A stretch of 64,000 nucleotides of DNA from Anaeromyxobacter terrae (GTDB lineage: Bacteria > Myxococcota > Myxococcia > Myxococcales > Anaeromyxobacteraceae). Below are positions 24,123 to 31,374 of this stretch, piece by piece. Position numbers and translations under genes: made by a program. The DNA lies in contig NZ_JALCYY010000021.1 of the NCBI RefSeq assembly GCF_022690685.1, positions 1 through 64,000 of the forward strand, in the 5' to 3' direction. The notes beneath the pieces were generated by a model, which saw only the letters and a program-made list of their open reading frames with translations, was not told where the DNA came from and searched no databases. Position 1 is the first letter of the stretch, and each line of letters begins with the position of its first letter.

Positions 24123-25400
24123 ATGTCCTCGTCCCTCGCGGCCGCGCCTCGCGCGGCGTCCGCTCCAGCGGATCCGTCTCGCCCGGAGCTGTCCCCCCTC
24201 GTCTGCCGCCGCTGCGGCGCGCGCTTCGAGCCCCGCCCGGTGGCGGTCTGCGAGGAGTGCATCGGGCCGCTCGAGCCCGCCTACGCGCCCGAGCGCACCC
24301 TGCCGACGCGCTGGCAGATCGAGGCGCGTCCGCGCTCCATCTGGCGGTACCGCGAGTGGCTCCCCATCCTCGGCGAGCCGGTGCTCTCGCTCGACACGGG
24401 CTTCACGCCGCTCCTCGACTCGCCCGCGCTCGCGCGCGCCCTCGGCGTGCGGCGAGCGCTCGTGAAGAACGACGCCGTCTCGCACCCCACGCAGTCGTTC
24501 AAGGACCGGGTGGTGGCGGTGGCGCTGAACGCCGCCGCCGGCTTCGGCCTCGAGACCGTGGGCTGCGCGTCCACCGGCAACCTCGCGAACGCCGTCGCCG
24601 CCCAGGCGGCGCGCGCCGGGCTCGCCGCCTGGATCTTCATCCCCGAGGACCTCGAGCTCGCGAAGATCGTGGGCACCGCCGTGTACGGGCCGCGCCTCGT
24701 GCGCGTGCGCGGCACCTACGACGACGTGAACCGGCTGTGCGTTCAGGTGGCGGACCGCTTCGGCTGGGGGCTCGTGAACCTGAACCTGCGCAGCTACTAC
24801 GGCGAGGGCTCGAAGACGATGGCCTTCGAGATCGCCGAGCAGCTCGGGTGGCGGCTCCCCGACGCGGTCATCGCGCCGATGGCGGGCGGCTCGCTCGTGA
24901 CAAAGCTCGACAAGGGCTTCCACGAGCTCGCCGACGCCCACCTCGTCGACGGGGCGCACCCGCGCATGTTCGGCGCCCAGGCCGCGGGGTGCGCGCCGAT
25001 CGTGAACCTGTTCGAGCGCGGCGGCGACGCGATCGAGCCGGTGGTGCCCCGCACCATCGCGCGCTCGATCGCCATCGGGAACCCCGCCGACGGCGCCTTC
25101 GCGGCGCGGGCGATCCGCTCCTCCGGCGGCGCGGCCGCGGCGGTGACCGACGAGGAGCTCGTGCGCGGCATCCGCCTCCTCGCCGAGACCACCGGCGTGT
25201 TCACCGAGACCGCCGGCGGCGTCACCGTCGCGGCGGCGCTGAAGCTCGCGCGCGAGGGGAAGCTGCGCGCGCACGACGAGGTCGTACTCTGCATCACCGG
25301 GAACGGCCTCAAGACCATCGACGCGGTCGTGCCGGCCCTGCCGGAGACGCCCGTCATCTCCGCGAAGCTCCGCGAGGTCGCGGCGCTCGTCGACGCCTGA
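24123..25400 (+). CDS. thrC: Threonine synthase family PLP enzyme
   Basis: The product is 425 aa. A zinc-ribbon-like N-terminus (CRRCGARF ... CEECIGPLEP, about 28-50) precedes the fold type II PLP domain. The PLP lysine is in HPTQSFKDRV, the phosphate-binding loop is GCASTGNLANAVAAQ, and GSLVTKLDKGF and NGLKT lie further on. The expected reaction is O-phosphohomoserine to threonine. Its place as first gene of an operon with the CysO-type sulfur carrier and cysteine synthases is unusual for threonine synthesis alone, so a role as a thiol-transferring paralogue should be considered. Confidence 0.85.
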   Translation: MSSSLAAAPRAASAPADPSRPELSPLVCRRCGARFEPRPVAVCEECIGPLEPAYAPERTLPTRWQIEARPRSIWRYREWLPILGEPVLSLDTGFTPLLDSPALARALGVRRALVKNDAVSHPTQSFKDRVVAVALNAAAGFGLETVGCASTGNLANAVAAQAARAGLAAWIFIPEDLELAKIVGTAVYGPRLVRVRGTYDDVNRLCVQVADRFGWGLVNLNLRSYYGEGSKTMAFEIAEQLGWRLPDAVIAPMAGGSLVTKLDKGFHELADAHLVDGAHPRMFGAQAAGCAPIVNLFERGGDAIEPVVPRTIARSIAIGNPADGAFAARAIRSSGGAAAAVTDEELVRGIRLLAETTGVFTETAGGVTVAAALKLAREGKLRAHDEVVLCITGNGLKTIDAVVPALPETPVISAKLREVAALVDA

Positions 25401-25417
25401 TCCGAGGAGAAACGAAG

Positions 25418-25693
25418 ATGCCCGTCACCCTGAGGCTCCCCGCCGTGCTCGCGAAGGCCGCGGGCGGAAAGACCGTCCACGAGGCGCGCGGCGCGACCGT
25501 CGGCGAGGTCGTCGGCGACGTCGCGGGCCGGTTCCCCGAGCTCGGCCCCCGCCTTCGCGATGCGAAGGGCGAGCCGTACCCTTACGTCATCTTCTACCTG
25601 GACGACGAGGACATCCGGTTCCAGCAGGGCTTCGCGACGCCCGTGCCGGACGGCGCCGAGATCGTGGTCGTCCCCGCCATCGCAGGAGGCTAG
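25418..25693 (+). CDS. cysO: Ubiquitin-like sulfur carrier protein (CysO/ThiS/MoaD family)
   Basis: The product is 91 aa with a beta-grasp pattern and the C-terminal diglycine (PAIAGG) required for adenylation and thiocarboxylation. It contains FPELGPRLRDAKGEPYPYVI and FYLDDEDIRFQQGFATPVPDG, the latter typical of CysO-like rather than ThiS carriers. It is activated by the next gene's product and donates sulfide as a thiocarboxylate to a cysteine synthase. A ribosome site (CGAGGAGAAACGAAG) precedes ATG 25418. Confidence 0.92.
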   Translation: MPVTLRLPAVLAKAAGGKTVHEARGATVGEVVGDVAGRFPELGPRLRDAKGEPYPYVIFYLDDEDIRFQQGFATPVPDGAEIVVVPAIAGG

Positions 25694-25697
25694 CGAG

Positions 25698-26864
25698 ATG
25701 CCCATCGGCCGCCCCGCCAACGAGCTCCCGCCGCTGTCGCAGGACGAGATCCTCCGCTACAGCCGCCACCTCATCATCCCCGAGGTCGGCGTCGAGGGTC
25801 AGCGCCGGCTCAAGGCCGCGCGCGTCCTCATGGTCGGCGCGGGCGGCCTCGGCTCTCCCATCGGCCTCTACCTCGCCGCCGCGGGGGTGGGCCGCCTGGG
25901 CATCGTCGAGTTCGACGTCGTCGACGCGACGAACCTGCAGCGCCAGGTGCTGCACGGCACGAAGGACGTGGGCCGCAAGAAGGTCGAGTCGGCCCGCGAC
26001 CGGATCCGCGATCTCAACCCGCACGTGGAGGTGGTGGCGCACGAGGCGTGGCTCACCTCGGAGAACGCGCTCGAGATCATCCGTGACTACGACCTCGTCG
26101 TGGACGGCACCGACAACTTCGCGACGCGCTACCTCGTGAACGACGCGTGCGTGCTGCTCGGCAAGCCCAACGTCTACGGCTCCATCTACCGGTTCGAGGG
26201 CCAGTCCACGGTGTTCTGCACGGACGAGGGCCCGTGCTACCGCTGCCTCTACCCGGAGCCCCCGCCCCCGGGCCTCGTCCCCTCCTGCGCCGAGGGCGGC
26301 GTGCTCGGGATCCTGCCCGGCCTCGTCGGGCTCGTGCAGGCGACCGAGACGGTGAAGCTCATCGCCGGCATCGGCGAGCCGCTCGTCGGGCGGCTCCTCC
26401 TCGTGGACGCGCTGGGGATGCAGTTCCGCACCGTGAAGCTCCGCCGGGATCCGCGCTGCCCCGCCTGCGGCACGCGCGAGATCAAGGAGCTCATCGACTA
26501 CCAGCAGTTCTGCGGGATCCGCGGCGGCGAGGACGAGACGGCCGGCGTGCCCGTCCTCACGGTCGCCGAGCTCGACGAGCGGCGCCGCGGCGGCGCCGAC
26601 CTCGACCTCGTCGACGTGCGCGAGCCGCACGAGTGGGACATCGGCCGGATCGAGGGCGCGCGCCTCGCGCCGCTCTCCTCCTTCGCCGACGCGCTCCGCA
26701 CGTTCGACAGCGCGCGCGACGTGGTCCTCTACTGCAAGAGCGGCGTGCGCAGCGCGAAGGCGGTCCGCCAGCTCCAGGAGGCAGGGTTCAAGCGCGTGTG
26801 GAACCTCGAGGGCGGCATCCTCCGCTGGAGCGAGGAGATCGACCCCACCGTGCCGCGGTACTGA
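25698..26864 (+). CDS. moeZ: Sulfur-carrier adenylyltransferase/sulfurtransferase with rhodanese domain (MoeZ-like)
   Basis: The product is 388 aa. Residues about 10-275 are an E1-like adenylyltransferase with VGAGGLGSPIGLYLAAAG, a TDNFATRYLVND segment, and zinc ligands CYRCLYPEP and CPACG. Residues about 285-385 are a rhodanese domain with active-site Cys in YCKSGVRS and an entry motif DVREPHEWDIGRI. It adenylates the diglycine end of CysO and transfers sulfur. It starts 4 bp after cysO. The same architecture (MoeZ) serves CysO in Mycobacterium tuberculosis. Confidence 0.94.
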   Translation: MPIGRPANELPPLSQDEILRYSRHLIIPEVGVEGQRRLKAARVLMVGAGGLGSPIGLYLAAAGVGRLGIVEFDVVDATNLQRQVLHGTKDVGRKKVESARDRIRDLNPHVEVVAHEAWLTSENALEIIRDYDLVVDGTDNFATRYLVNDACVLLGKPNVYGSIYRFEGQSTVFCTDEGPCYRCLYPEPPPPGLVPSCAEGGVLGILPGLVGLVQATETVKLIAGIGEPLVGRLLLVDALGMQFRTVKLRRDPRCPACGTREIKELIDYQQFCGIRGGEDETAGVPVLTVAELDERRRGGADLDLVDVREPHEWDIGRIEGARLAPLSSFADALRTFDSARDVVLYCKSGVRSAKAVRQLQEAGFKRVWNLEGGILRWSEEIDPTVPRY

Positions 26865-26866
26865 CC

Positions 26867-27835
26867 GTGCCCGCCTCCGCGCGCCCCCGCGCCGCCCCGC
26901 CGCTCGAGACGATCCTCGACGCGGTGGGCGGCACGCCCGTCGTGAAGCTCCGCCGCGTGGTCCCTCCCGGCGCGGCGGAGGTGCTCGCGAAGCTCGAATC
27001 GTTCAACCCGGGCGGCTCGGTGAAGGACCGCATCGCGGTCGCCATGATCGAGGCGGCCGAGCGCGACGGCCGCCTCGCGCCCGGGCGGCGCGTGGTGGAG
27101 CCGACGAGCGGCAACACCGGGCTCGGGCTCGCGCTCGTCTGCGCAGTGAAGGGCTACCGGCTCACGCTCGTCATGCCGGACTCGACGTCGCTCGAGCACC
27201 GGCAGGCGCTCGAGGCATACGGGGCGGAGCTGGTCCTCACCCCCGCGGAGGCGGGCATGCCCCCCACGGTGGCGCGGGCGAGCGAGCTCGCGCGCGAGAC
27301 CGGCGCGCTCCTCCTCCAGCAGTTCGAGAACCCGGCGAACCCGCAGGCGCACCGCGACGGCACCGCGCGCGAGCTCCTCCTCGCCTTCGAGGCCCTCGGC
27401 GCGCCCGCGGACGCGTTCGTCGCCGGCGTCGGGACGGGTGGCACGCTCACCGGCGTCGCCGGCGTCCTGCGGCGGGAGCGTCCCGGGACGCTCGTCGTCG
27501 CGGTCGAGCCCGAGGCCTGCGCCGTCCTGTCGGGCGGGACGCCCGGCCCGACGCGGATCCAGGGGCTCGGCGCGGGCTTCGTCCCGCGCGTGCTCGATCC
27601 GGCCGCGTACGATCGGGTCGAGCGGGTGAGCGACGAGGAGGCGTGGGCGATGAAGCTCCGGCTGGCGCGCGAGGAGGGGCTCCTCGTCGGCACCTCGAGC
27701 GGCGCCGCCGTCGTGGCGGCGATCCGCGTGGCGCGCGAGCTCGGCCCCGGCCGCAGGGTCGCGACCGTGCTCCCCGACACGGGCGAGCGCTACTTCTCCG
27801 CGGCGGAGTGGTTCGCGCGCGAGGGCGGGCGATGA
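26867..27835 (+). CDS. cysK: Cysteine synthase (CysK-like), first of two tandem copies
   Basis: The product is 322 aa, a fold type II PLP enzyme. The PLP lysine is in FNPGGSVKDRIA, the substrate loop is PTSGNTGLGLA, and the phosphate-binding loop is GVGTGGTLTGV, all in CysK form. The C-terminus PDTGERYFSAAEWF is typical of O-acetylserine sulfhydrylases. The likely substrate is O-acetylserine with sulfide. GTG at 26867 starts 2 bp after the moeZ stop; the 3' end overlaps the second synthase by 4 bp. Confidence 0.9.
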   Translation: MPASARPRAAPPLETILDAVGGTPVVKLRRVVPPGAAEVLAKLESFNPGGSVKDRIAVAMIEAAERDGRLAPGRRVVEPTSGNTGLGLALVCAVKGYRLTLVMPDSTSLEHRQALEAYGAELVLTPAEAGMPPTVARASELARETGALLLQQFENPANPQAHRDGTARELLLAFEALGAPADAFVAGVGTGGTLTGVAGVLRRERPGTLVVAVEPEACAVLSGGTPGPTRIQGLGAGFVPRVLDPAAYDRVERVSDEEAWAMKLRLAREEGLLVGTSSGAAVVAAIRVARELGPGRRVATVLPDTGERYFSAAEWFAREGGR

Positions 27836-28791
27836 CCGCGCTCCGCCCCCTCCGTCACGGCGCCGCGCCCGTCGAGACCGTGGCGCGGCTCGTCGGCAGC
27901 ACGCCGCTCGTCCGGCTCCGCCGGATCGGCGCCGAGCTCCCCGGCGTCCGCCTCTACGTGAAGTGCGAGTTCATGAACCCCGGCGGCTCGGTGAAGGACC
28001 GCCCCGCGCTCCGCATGATCGAGACGGCGCTCCGGGACGGGCGGCTCGGCCCGGGGCGCACCCTCGTCGACTCCACGAGCGGCAACACCGGCGTCGCCTA
28101 CGCCTGGATCTGCGCGGCGCTCGGGGTCCGCTGCGCGCTCGTCATGCCGCGCAACGTGAGCGCCGCGCGCAAGCGCATCGCGCAGGCGTTCGGCGCCGAG
28201 CTCGTCTTCTCGGATCCGCTCGAGGGCTCCGACGGCGCCATCCGGCAGGTGCGCGAGCTCGTGGCGCAGGAGCCCGACCGCTGGTTCTACCCGGACCAGT
28301 ACGGGAACCCGGAGAACCCGCGCGCGCACGAGCTCGGGACGGCGGTCGAGATCGCGGAGGCGCTCGACGGCCAGGTCGCCGCGTTCGTGGCCGGGATCGG
28401 CACGAGCGGCACGGTGATGGGGACCTCGCGCGGGCTGCGCGCGCTCGCGCCGGGGGTGCGCTGCCACGCGGTCGAGCCCGCCGAGCCGCTCCACGGCCTC
28501 GAGGGGCTGAAGCACATGGAGAGCTCGATCGTGCCGGCGATCTACGATGAGGCCGAGCTCGACGGGAAGATCTCCATGCCGACCGCCGAGGGGTGGGCGA
28601 TGGCGGAGCGGCTCGGCCGCGAGGAAGGGTTGCGCGTCGGGCACTCGAGCGGCGCCGCCGTGGCGGGCGCGCTCCAGGTGGCCGAGCGCATGGCGGCGGC
28701 GGGCGAACGGGGAAACGTCGTGACCGTCCTGCCGGACCGCGCCGACCGCTACTTCGAGCCGCGCCGCTGGGACCGGAGGATCACGTGGTGA
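27832..28791 (+). CDS. cysM: Cysteine synthase (CysM-like), second copy, likely CysO-dependent
   Basis: The product is 319 aa. The PLP lysine lies in MNPGGSVKDRPA, with STSGNTGVAYA and AGIGTSGTVMGTSRG (TSGT in place of TGGT). A distinctive segment, GLEGLKHMESSIVPAIYDEAELD, resembles the CysM group that uses O-phosphoserine and thiocarboxylated CysO. Direct coupling to the JAMM gene downstream (GTGA overlap) supports that role. Which of the two synthases uses CysO is inferred, not shown. Confidence 0.88.
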   Translation: MTALRPLRHGAAPVETVARLVGSTPLVRLRRIGAELPGVRLYVKCEFMNPGGSVKDRPALRMIETALRDGRLGPGRTLVDSTSGNTGVAYAWICAALGVRCALVMPRNVSAARKRIAQAFGAELVFSDPLEGSDGAIRQVRELVAQEPDRWFYPDQYGNPENPRAHELGTAVEIAEALDGQVAAFVAGIGTSGTVMGTSRGLRALAPGVRCHAVEPAEPLHGLEGLKHMESSIVPAIYDEAELDGKISMPTAEGWAMAERLGREEGLRVGHSSGAAVAGALQVAERMAAAGERGNVVTVLPDRADRYFEPRRWDRRITW

Positions 28792-29231
28792 CCTACGGGC
28801 AGGAGATCCTGGCGCGCGTGCGGGCGCTGTGCGAGGCCGATCCGGAGCGAGAGGCGTGCGGGTTCGTAGTCCGCCGCGCCGGCGCGCTCGAGGTGCTCGC
28901 CGTGCCGAACGTCGCCGATCGCTACCACGCGCACGATCCCGCGCAGTTCCCGCGCACGAGCCGCGACAGCTACCTCATGGACCCGCGCGCCCAGCTCCGC
29001 GTCCACGAGGAGCTCGAGGCGAGCGGCGGCGAGATCGTGGCGGTGTGGCATTCGCACGTCGAGGTCGGCGCGTACTTCTCCGCGAAGGACCGGGCCGACG
29101 CGGTGGTGGACGGCCTGCAGCTCTTGCCCGGCGCCGAGTACCTCGTCCTCGGCGTCCGAGGAGGCCGCGTCGACGAGGTGAGACGCTACCGGTTCGACGG
29201 GGGTGACTTCGTCGAGGCGAAGCTCGAGTAA
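28788..29231 (+). CDS. mec: JAMM/MPN+ metallopeptidase (Mec-type CysO-cysteine hydrolase)
   Basis: The product is 147 aa. The full JAMM zinc motif is present: Glu22 (EACGF), His88 and His90 (HSH), Ser98 and Asp101 (HSHVEVGAYFSAKD). In M. tuberculosis the Mec protein releases cysteine from the CysO-cysteine adduct, and gene order cysO-cysM-mec is conserved. It is the last gene of the operon, with its GTG start overlapping the cysM stop. Confidence 0.92.
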   Translation: MTYGQEILARVRALCEADPEREACGFVVRRAGALEVLAVPNVADRYHAHDPAQFPRTSRDSYLMDPRAQLRVHEELEASGGEIVAVWHSHVEVGAYFSAKDRADAVVDGLQLLPGAEYLVLGVRGGRVDEVRRYRFDGGDFVEAKLE

Positions 29232-29504
29232 CCCGCCGGGAGGTCGACCTCGACCTCGGCGACCGAGGCCAAGCCCCACCACTCACCCCGCCAGTAGCGC
29301 GCCGCCCCACGTGGCGGGACCTCGCGCCCGCAGGCGGGCCACTGGACGCGGTAGGCACCGCCCCGACCCACGGACCGCAATGCAACGCGGTTGGCCACGG
29401 CCACCTCGCCCATGCGCAGCTCCCGCCCGCAGCCCCGCGTTGCCGGCGGCGTCTGGCGGACGGCACCGCTCCCCGTACCTTGTCCCCGTCCATCGTGGCC
29501 CGCC

Positions 29505-29521
29505 GAGGACGTGAGGTCCCG
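29505..29521. repeat. 17-bp direct repeat, left copy
   Basis: GAGGaCGTGAGGTCCCG. The right copy at 29694-29710 differs only at the fifth base. The pair brackets about 170 bp that include the hexanucleotide array. Confidence 0.7.
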
Positions 29522-29571
29522 TCCAGGCGGCGCGCCACGGTGACGTCAGCCCGCGGCAGTGTCGGCCAGAA

Positions 29572-29667
<96 letters not shown>

Positions 29668-29693
29668 CGCCCGCGGCGATCGCCCATCGAGGC

Positions 29694-29710
29694 GAGGTCG
29701 TGAGGTCCCG
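29694..29710. repeat. 17-bp direct repeat, right copy
   Basis: GAGGtCGTGAGGTCCCG, one mismatch from the left copy at 29505-29521. It ends 7 bp before the DUF3014 stop codon. Confidence 0.7.
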
Positions 29711-29716
29711 CGCGCT

Positions 29717-30550
29717 CTAGCGCGTCGCCGGCGAGGGCGCGTCCAGCGCGGGAGGTGCGGGCATGCCGAGCGCCTCGAGGAGCTCGCGGGCCTTCCCCTG
29801 CACGATGCGCGTGTTCCGCGGCCCCATCCTGAGCAGGTGCTTCTCCACCTGCGGCGCCGTCTCGAGCCGCTCGTCCTGGAACAGGAACACCCCCTCGCGC
29901 TCCACGACCGGCACCTCCCCCTCGACCACCGGGGCGGCCGCGAGCCGGCCGAGCGCGCGGGCGGCGACGGCGTCGAGCGACGCCTCGGGGTAGCCGAGCG
30001 CGCGGTACGCGAGCTGGAGGACCCCGTGAAGCGAGCGGTAGACGCGCGCCGCCTCCCGGGCGTTCACCGACGCGACCGCATCGGCGAAGGCGTCGTAGCG
30101 CGCGTACGAGGCCGGGTCGATCACGGCCCCCTCGCCACGGCGCAGCACCGCGAACGGGCGTTCCGGCCGCAGCGGCTCGAGCTGCTTGCGGGGCGACACG
30201 CCCTCGGCGAGGTTGTCGAGGAGCACCGCGGCGTGCCGGACGACCTCGCCCTGCGCGAGCGTGCGCCGGTAGAGCTCGCTCGGCGAGATCGTGTCGGCGA
30301 GCGCGCGCGCCTCGGGGTCGCTGACGTTCGGGCCGAGATCCGTCGCCTTCACGGGTGGCGCCGCCGGCGGCGCGGTGGGCCCGGCCTCGCCGGCGGGTGC
30401 CGCGGGCGCGGCAGACGGCGCCTCGGGCCCGTTGCCCGCTCGGAAGCGGCGGCTCGCCCAGAACCCCGCCGCGCCGAGCACGACGAGGATCGCGACGACG
30501 AGCGGCACCCTGCTGGGCTTGCGAAGCGAGCTCCTCGGGGTCTCTTGCAT
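29717..30550 (-). CDS. DUF3014 domain protein with one N-terminal membrane helix
   Basis: The product is 277 aa. A short Arg/Lys-rich start (MQETPRSSLRKPSR) is followed by one membrane helix (VPLVVAILVVLGAAGFW), a Pro/Ala-rich linker to about residue 75, and a C-terminal domain. The domain contains PASYARYDAFADAV, AARVYRSLHGVLQLAYRALG and EKHLLRMGPRNTRIVQGKARELL, which fit the DUF3014 pattern. It is probably anchored in the inner membrane facing the periplasm. Function unknown. Start 30550 gives the basic-then-hydrophobic N-terminus. Confidence 0.78.
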   Translation of the reverse strand: MQETPRSSLRKPSRVPLVVAILVVLGAAGFWASRRFRAGNGPEAPSAAPAAPAGEAGPTAPPAAPPVKATDLGPNVSDPEARALADTISPSELYRRTLAQGEVVRHAAVLLDNLAEGVSPRKQLEPLRPERPFAVLRRGEGAVIDPASYARYDAFADAVASVNAREAARVYRSLHGVLQLAYRALGYPEASLDAVAARALGRLAAAPVVEGEVPVVEREGVFLFQDERLETAPQVEKHLLRMGPRNTRIVQGKARELLEALGMPAPPALDAPSPATR

Positions 30551-30860
30551 GCCGTGCCTCACGCGTGAGCGGCCGCGCTCCGCGCCCGGCGCGATCCGAA
30601 GCCGCCGAGCGAAGCGCTCCGCCAGGATCGAGCCGACGAACAGCCGCGGCCCCCAAGGCGTCAGGAGTAACACGAGGCCGGCGGCTCGCGCTCGTCCGGG
30701 CGGCTCGCGTCCGCCCGCCGCGCCGCGCCGCGCCGCGCCCTGCGGCGCTCGACCTTGATCGGCGCCCACCGCCGGGTTAACTCCCAGGCGGCTCGCGCTC
30801 CGCGACCCCGGACGAGATGCGCCGTACCCGGTGAGGACAAGACGACGCAGTGGAGGTCGT
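30551..30860. other. 310-bp divergent intergenic stretch
   Basis: It separates the DUF3014 gene (minus) from the guanidinium exporter gene (plus), so it must contain both promoters. A short CGCCG repeat occurs at 30718-30742. I looked for guanidine riboswitch hairpins (ACGR loops) before the exporter and found no convincing pair. Confidence 0.45.
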
Positions 30861-31181
30861 GTGTCCTGGATCTATCTCGTCATCGCGGGTCTCCTCGAGG
30901 TCTGCTGGGCCATCGGGCTCAAGTACACGGACGGCTTCCGGCGGCCCTTCCCGACGATCCTGACGTGCGCGGCGATCGCCGGCAGCATGTGGCTGCTCGC
31001 CGCCGCCGCGCGGACGCTGCCCATTGGGACCGCGTACGCGGTGTGGGTCGGCATCGGCGCGACCGGCGCCGCGGTGCTCGGCGTCGTCCTGTTCCAGGAG
31101 CCGCTCACGCTCGCGCGCGCGATGTTCCTCGCGCTGCTCGTGGTCTCGATCGTCGGGCTGAAGCTGACCGCGAGCGCCTAG
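30861..31181 (+). CDS. gdx: Guanidinium exporter, SMR family (SugE/Gdx)
   Basis: The product is 106 aa with four membrane helices. It starts VSWIYLVIAGLLEVCWAIGL with the essential Glu13, and has LPIGTAYAVWVGIGATGAA in helix 3, the version typical of Gdx/SugE rather than drug-exporting EmrE. It works as a dual-topology proton antiporter in the inner membrane and removes guanidinium. GTG at 30861 is the start that gives the family N-terminus. Confidence 0.92.
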   Translation: MSWIYLVIAGLLEVCWAIGLKYTDGFRRPFPTILTCAAIAGSMWLLAAAARTLPIGTAYAVWVGIGATGAAVLGVVLFQEPLTLARAMFLALLVVSIVGLKLTASA

Positions 31182-31223
31182 CCCGGCGCCCCTCGCGCCC
31201 CCGCTCCCTCACGAGGTCACCTC

Positions 31224-31319
31224 ATGTCGAGCCGCTTCGATCCCCGGAAGCTCGTCCTCGTCCTCGCGCTGGCCTCCGCCTGCGCGGGCCTCGTGCACGT
31301 GTTCTTCTTCACGCACTGA
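31224..31319 (+). CDS. 31-aa single-helix membrane peptide
   Basis: ATG at 31224 starts MSSRFDPRKLVLVLALASAC and the peptide ends FFFTH. A basic N-terminus precedes one hydrophobic helix of about 19 residues, and a plausible ribosome site (ACGAGGTCACCTC) lies just upstream. It is 42 bp downstream of the guanidinium exporter on the same strand, so co-transcription is possible. No family recognised. The combination of SD, basic cap, helix and stop makes it more than a random ORF, but proof is lacking. Confidence 0.45.
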   Translation: MSSRFDPRKLVLVLALASACAGLVHVFFFTH

Positions 31320-31374
31320 GCGCGAGCCTCCGACGGGCGTCACCGAAGGTGAACGCGAATCGCGAAGCTGTCGT

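Noticed and set aside
29186..29413. 75-aa minus-strand ORF overlapping mec (with WPACGREV)
   Set aside because: It overlaps the conserved 3' end of mec in antisense, has no clear ribosome site, and no family is recognised.
30740..30860. Possible guanidine riboswitch before the guanidinium exporter
   Set aside because: ACGA occurs twice, but neither copy is flanked by complementary arms as in the guanidine-II hairpins, and no guanidine-I or -III core was seen.
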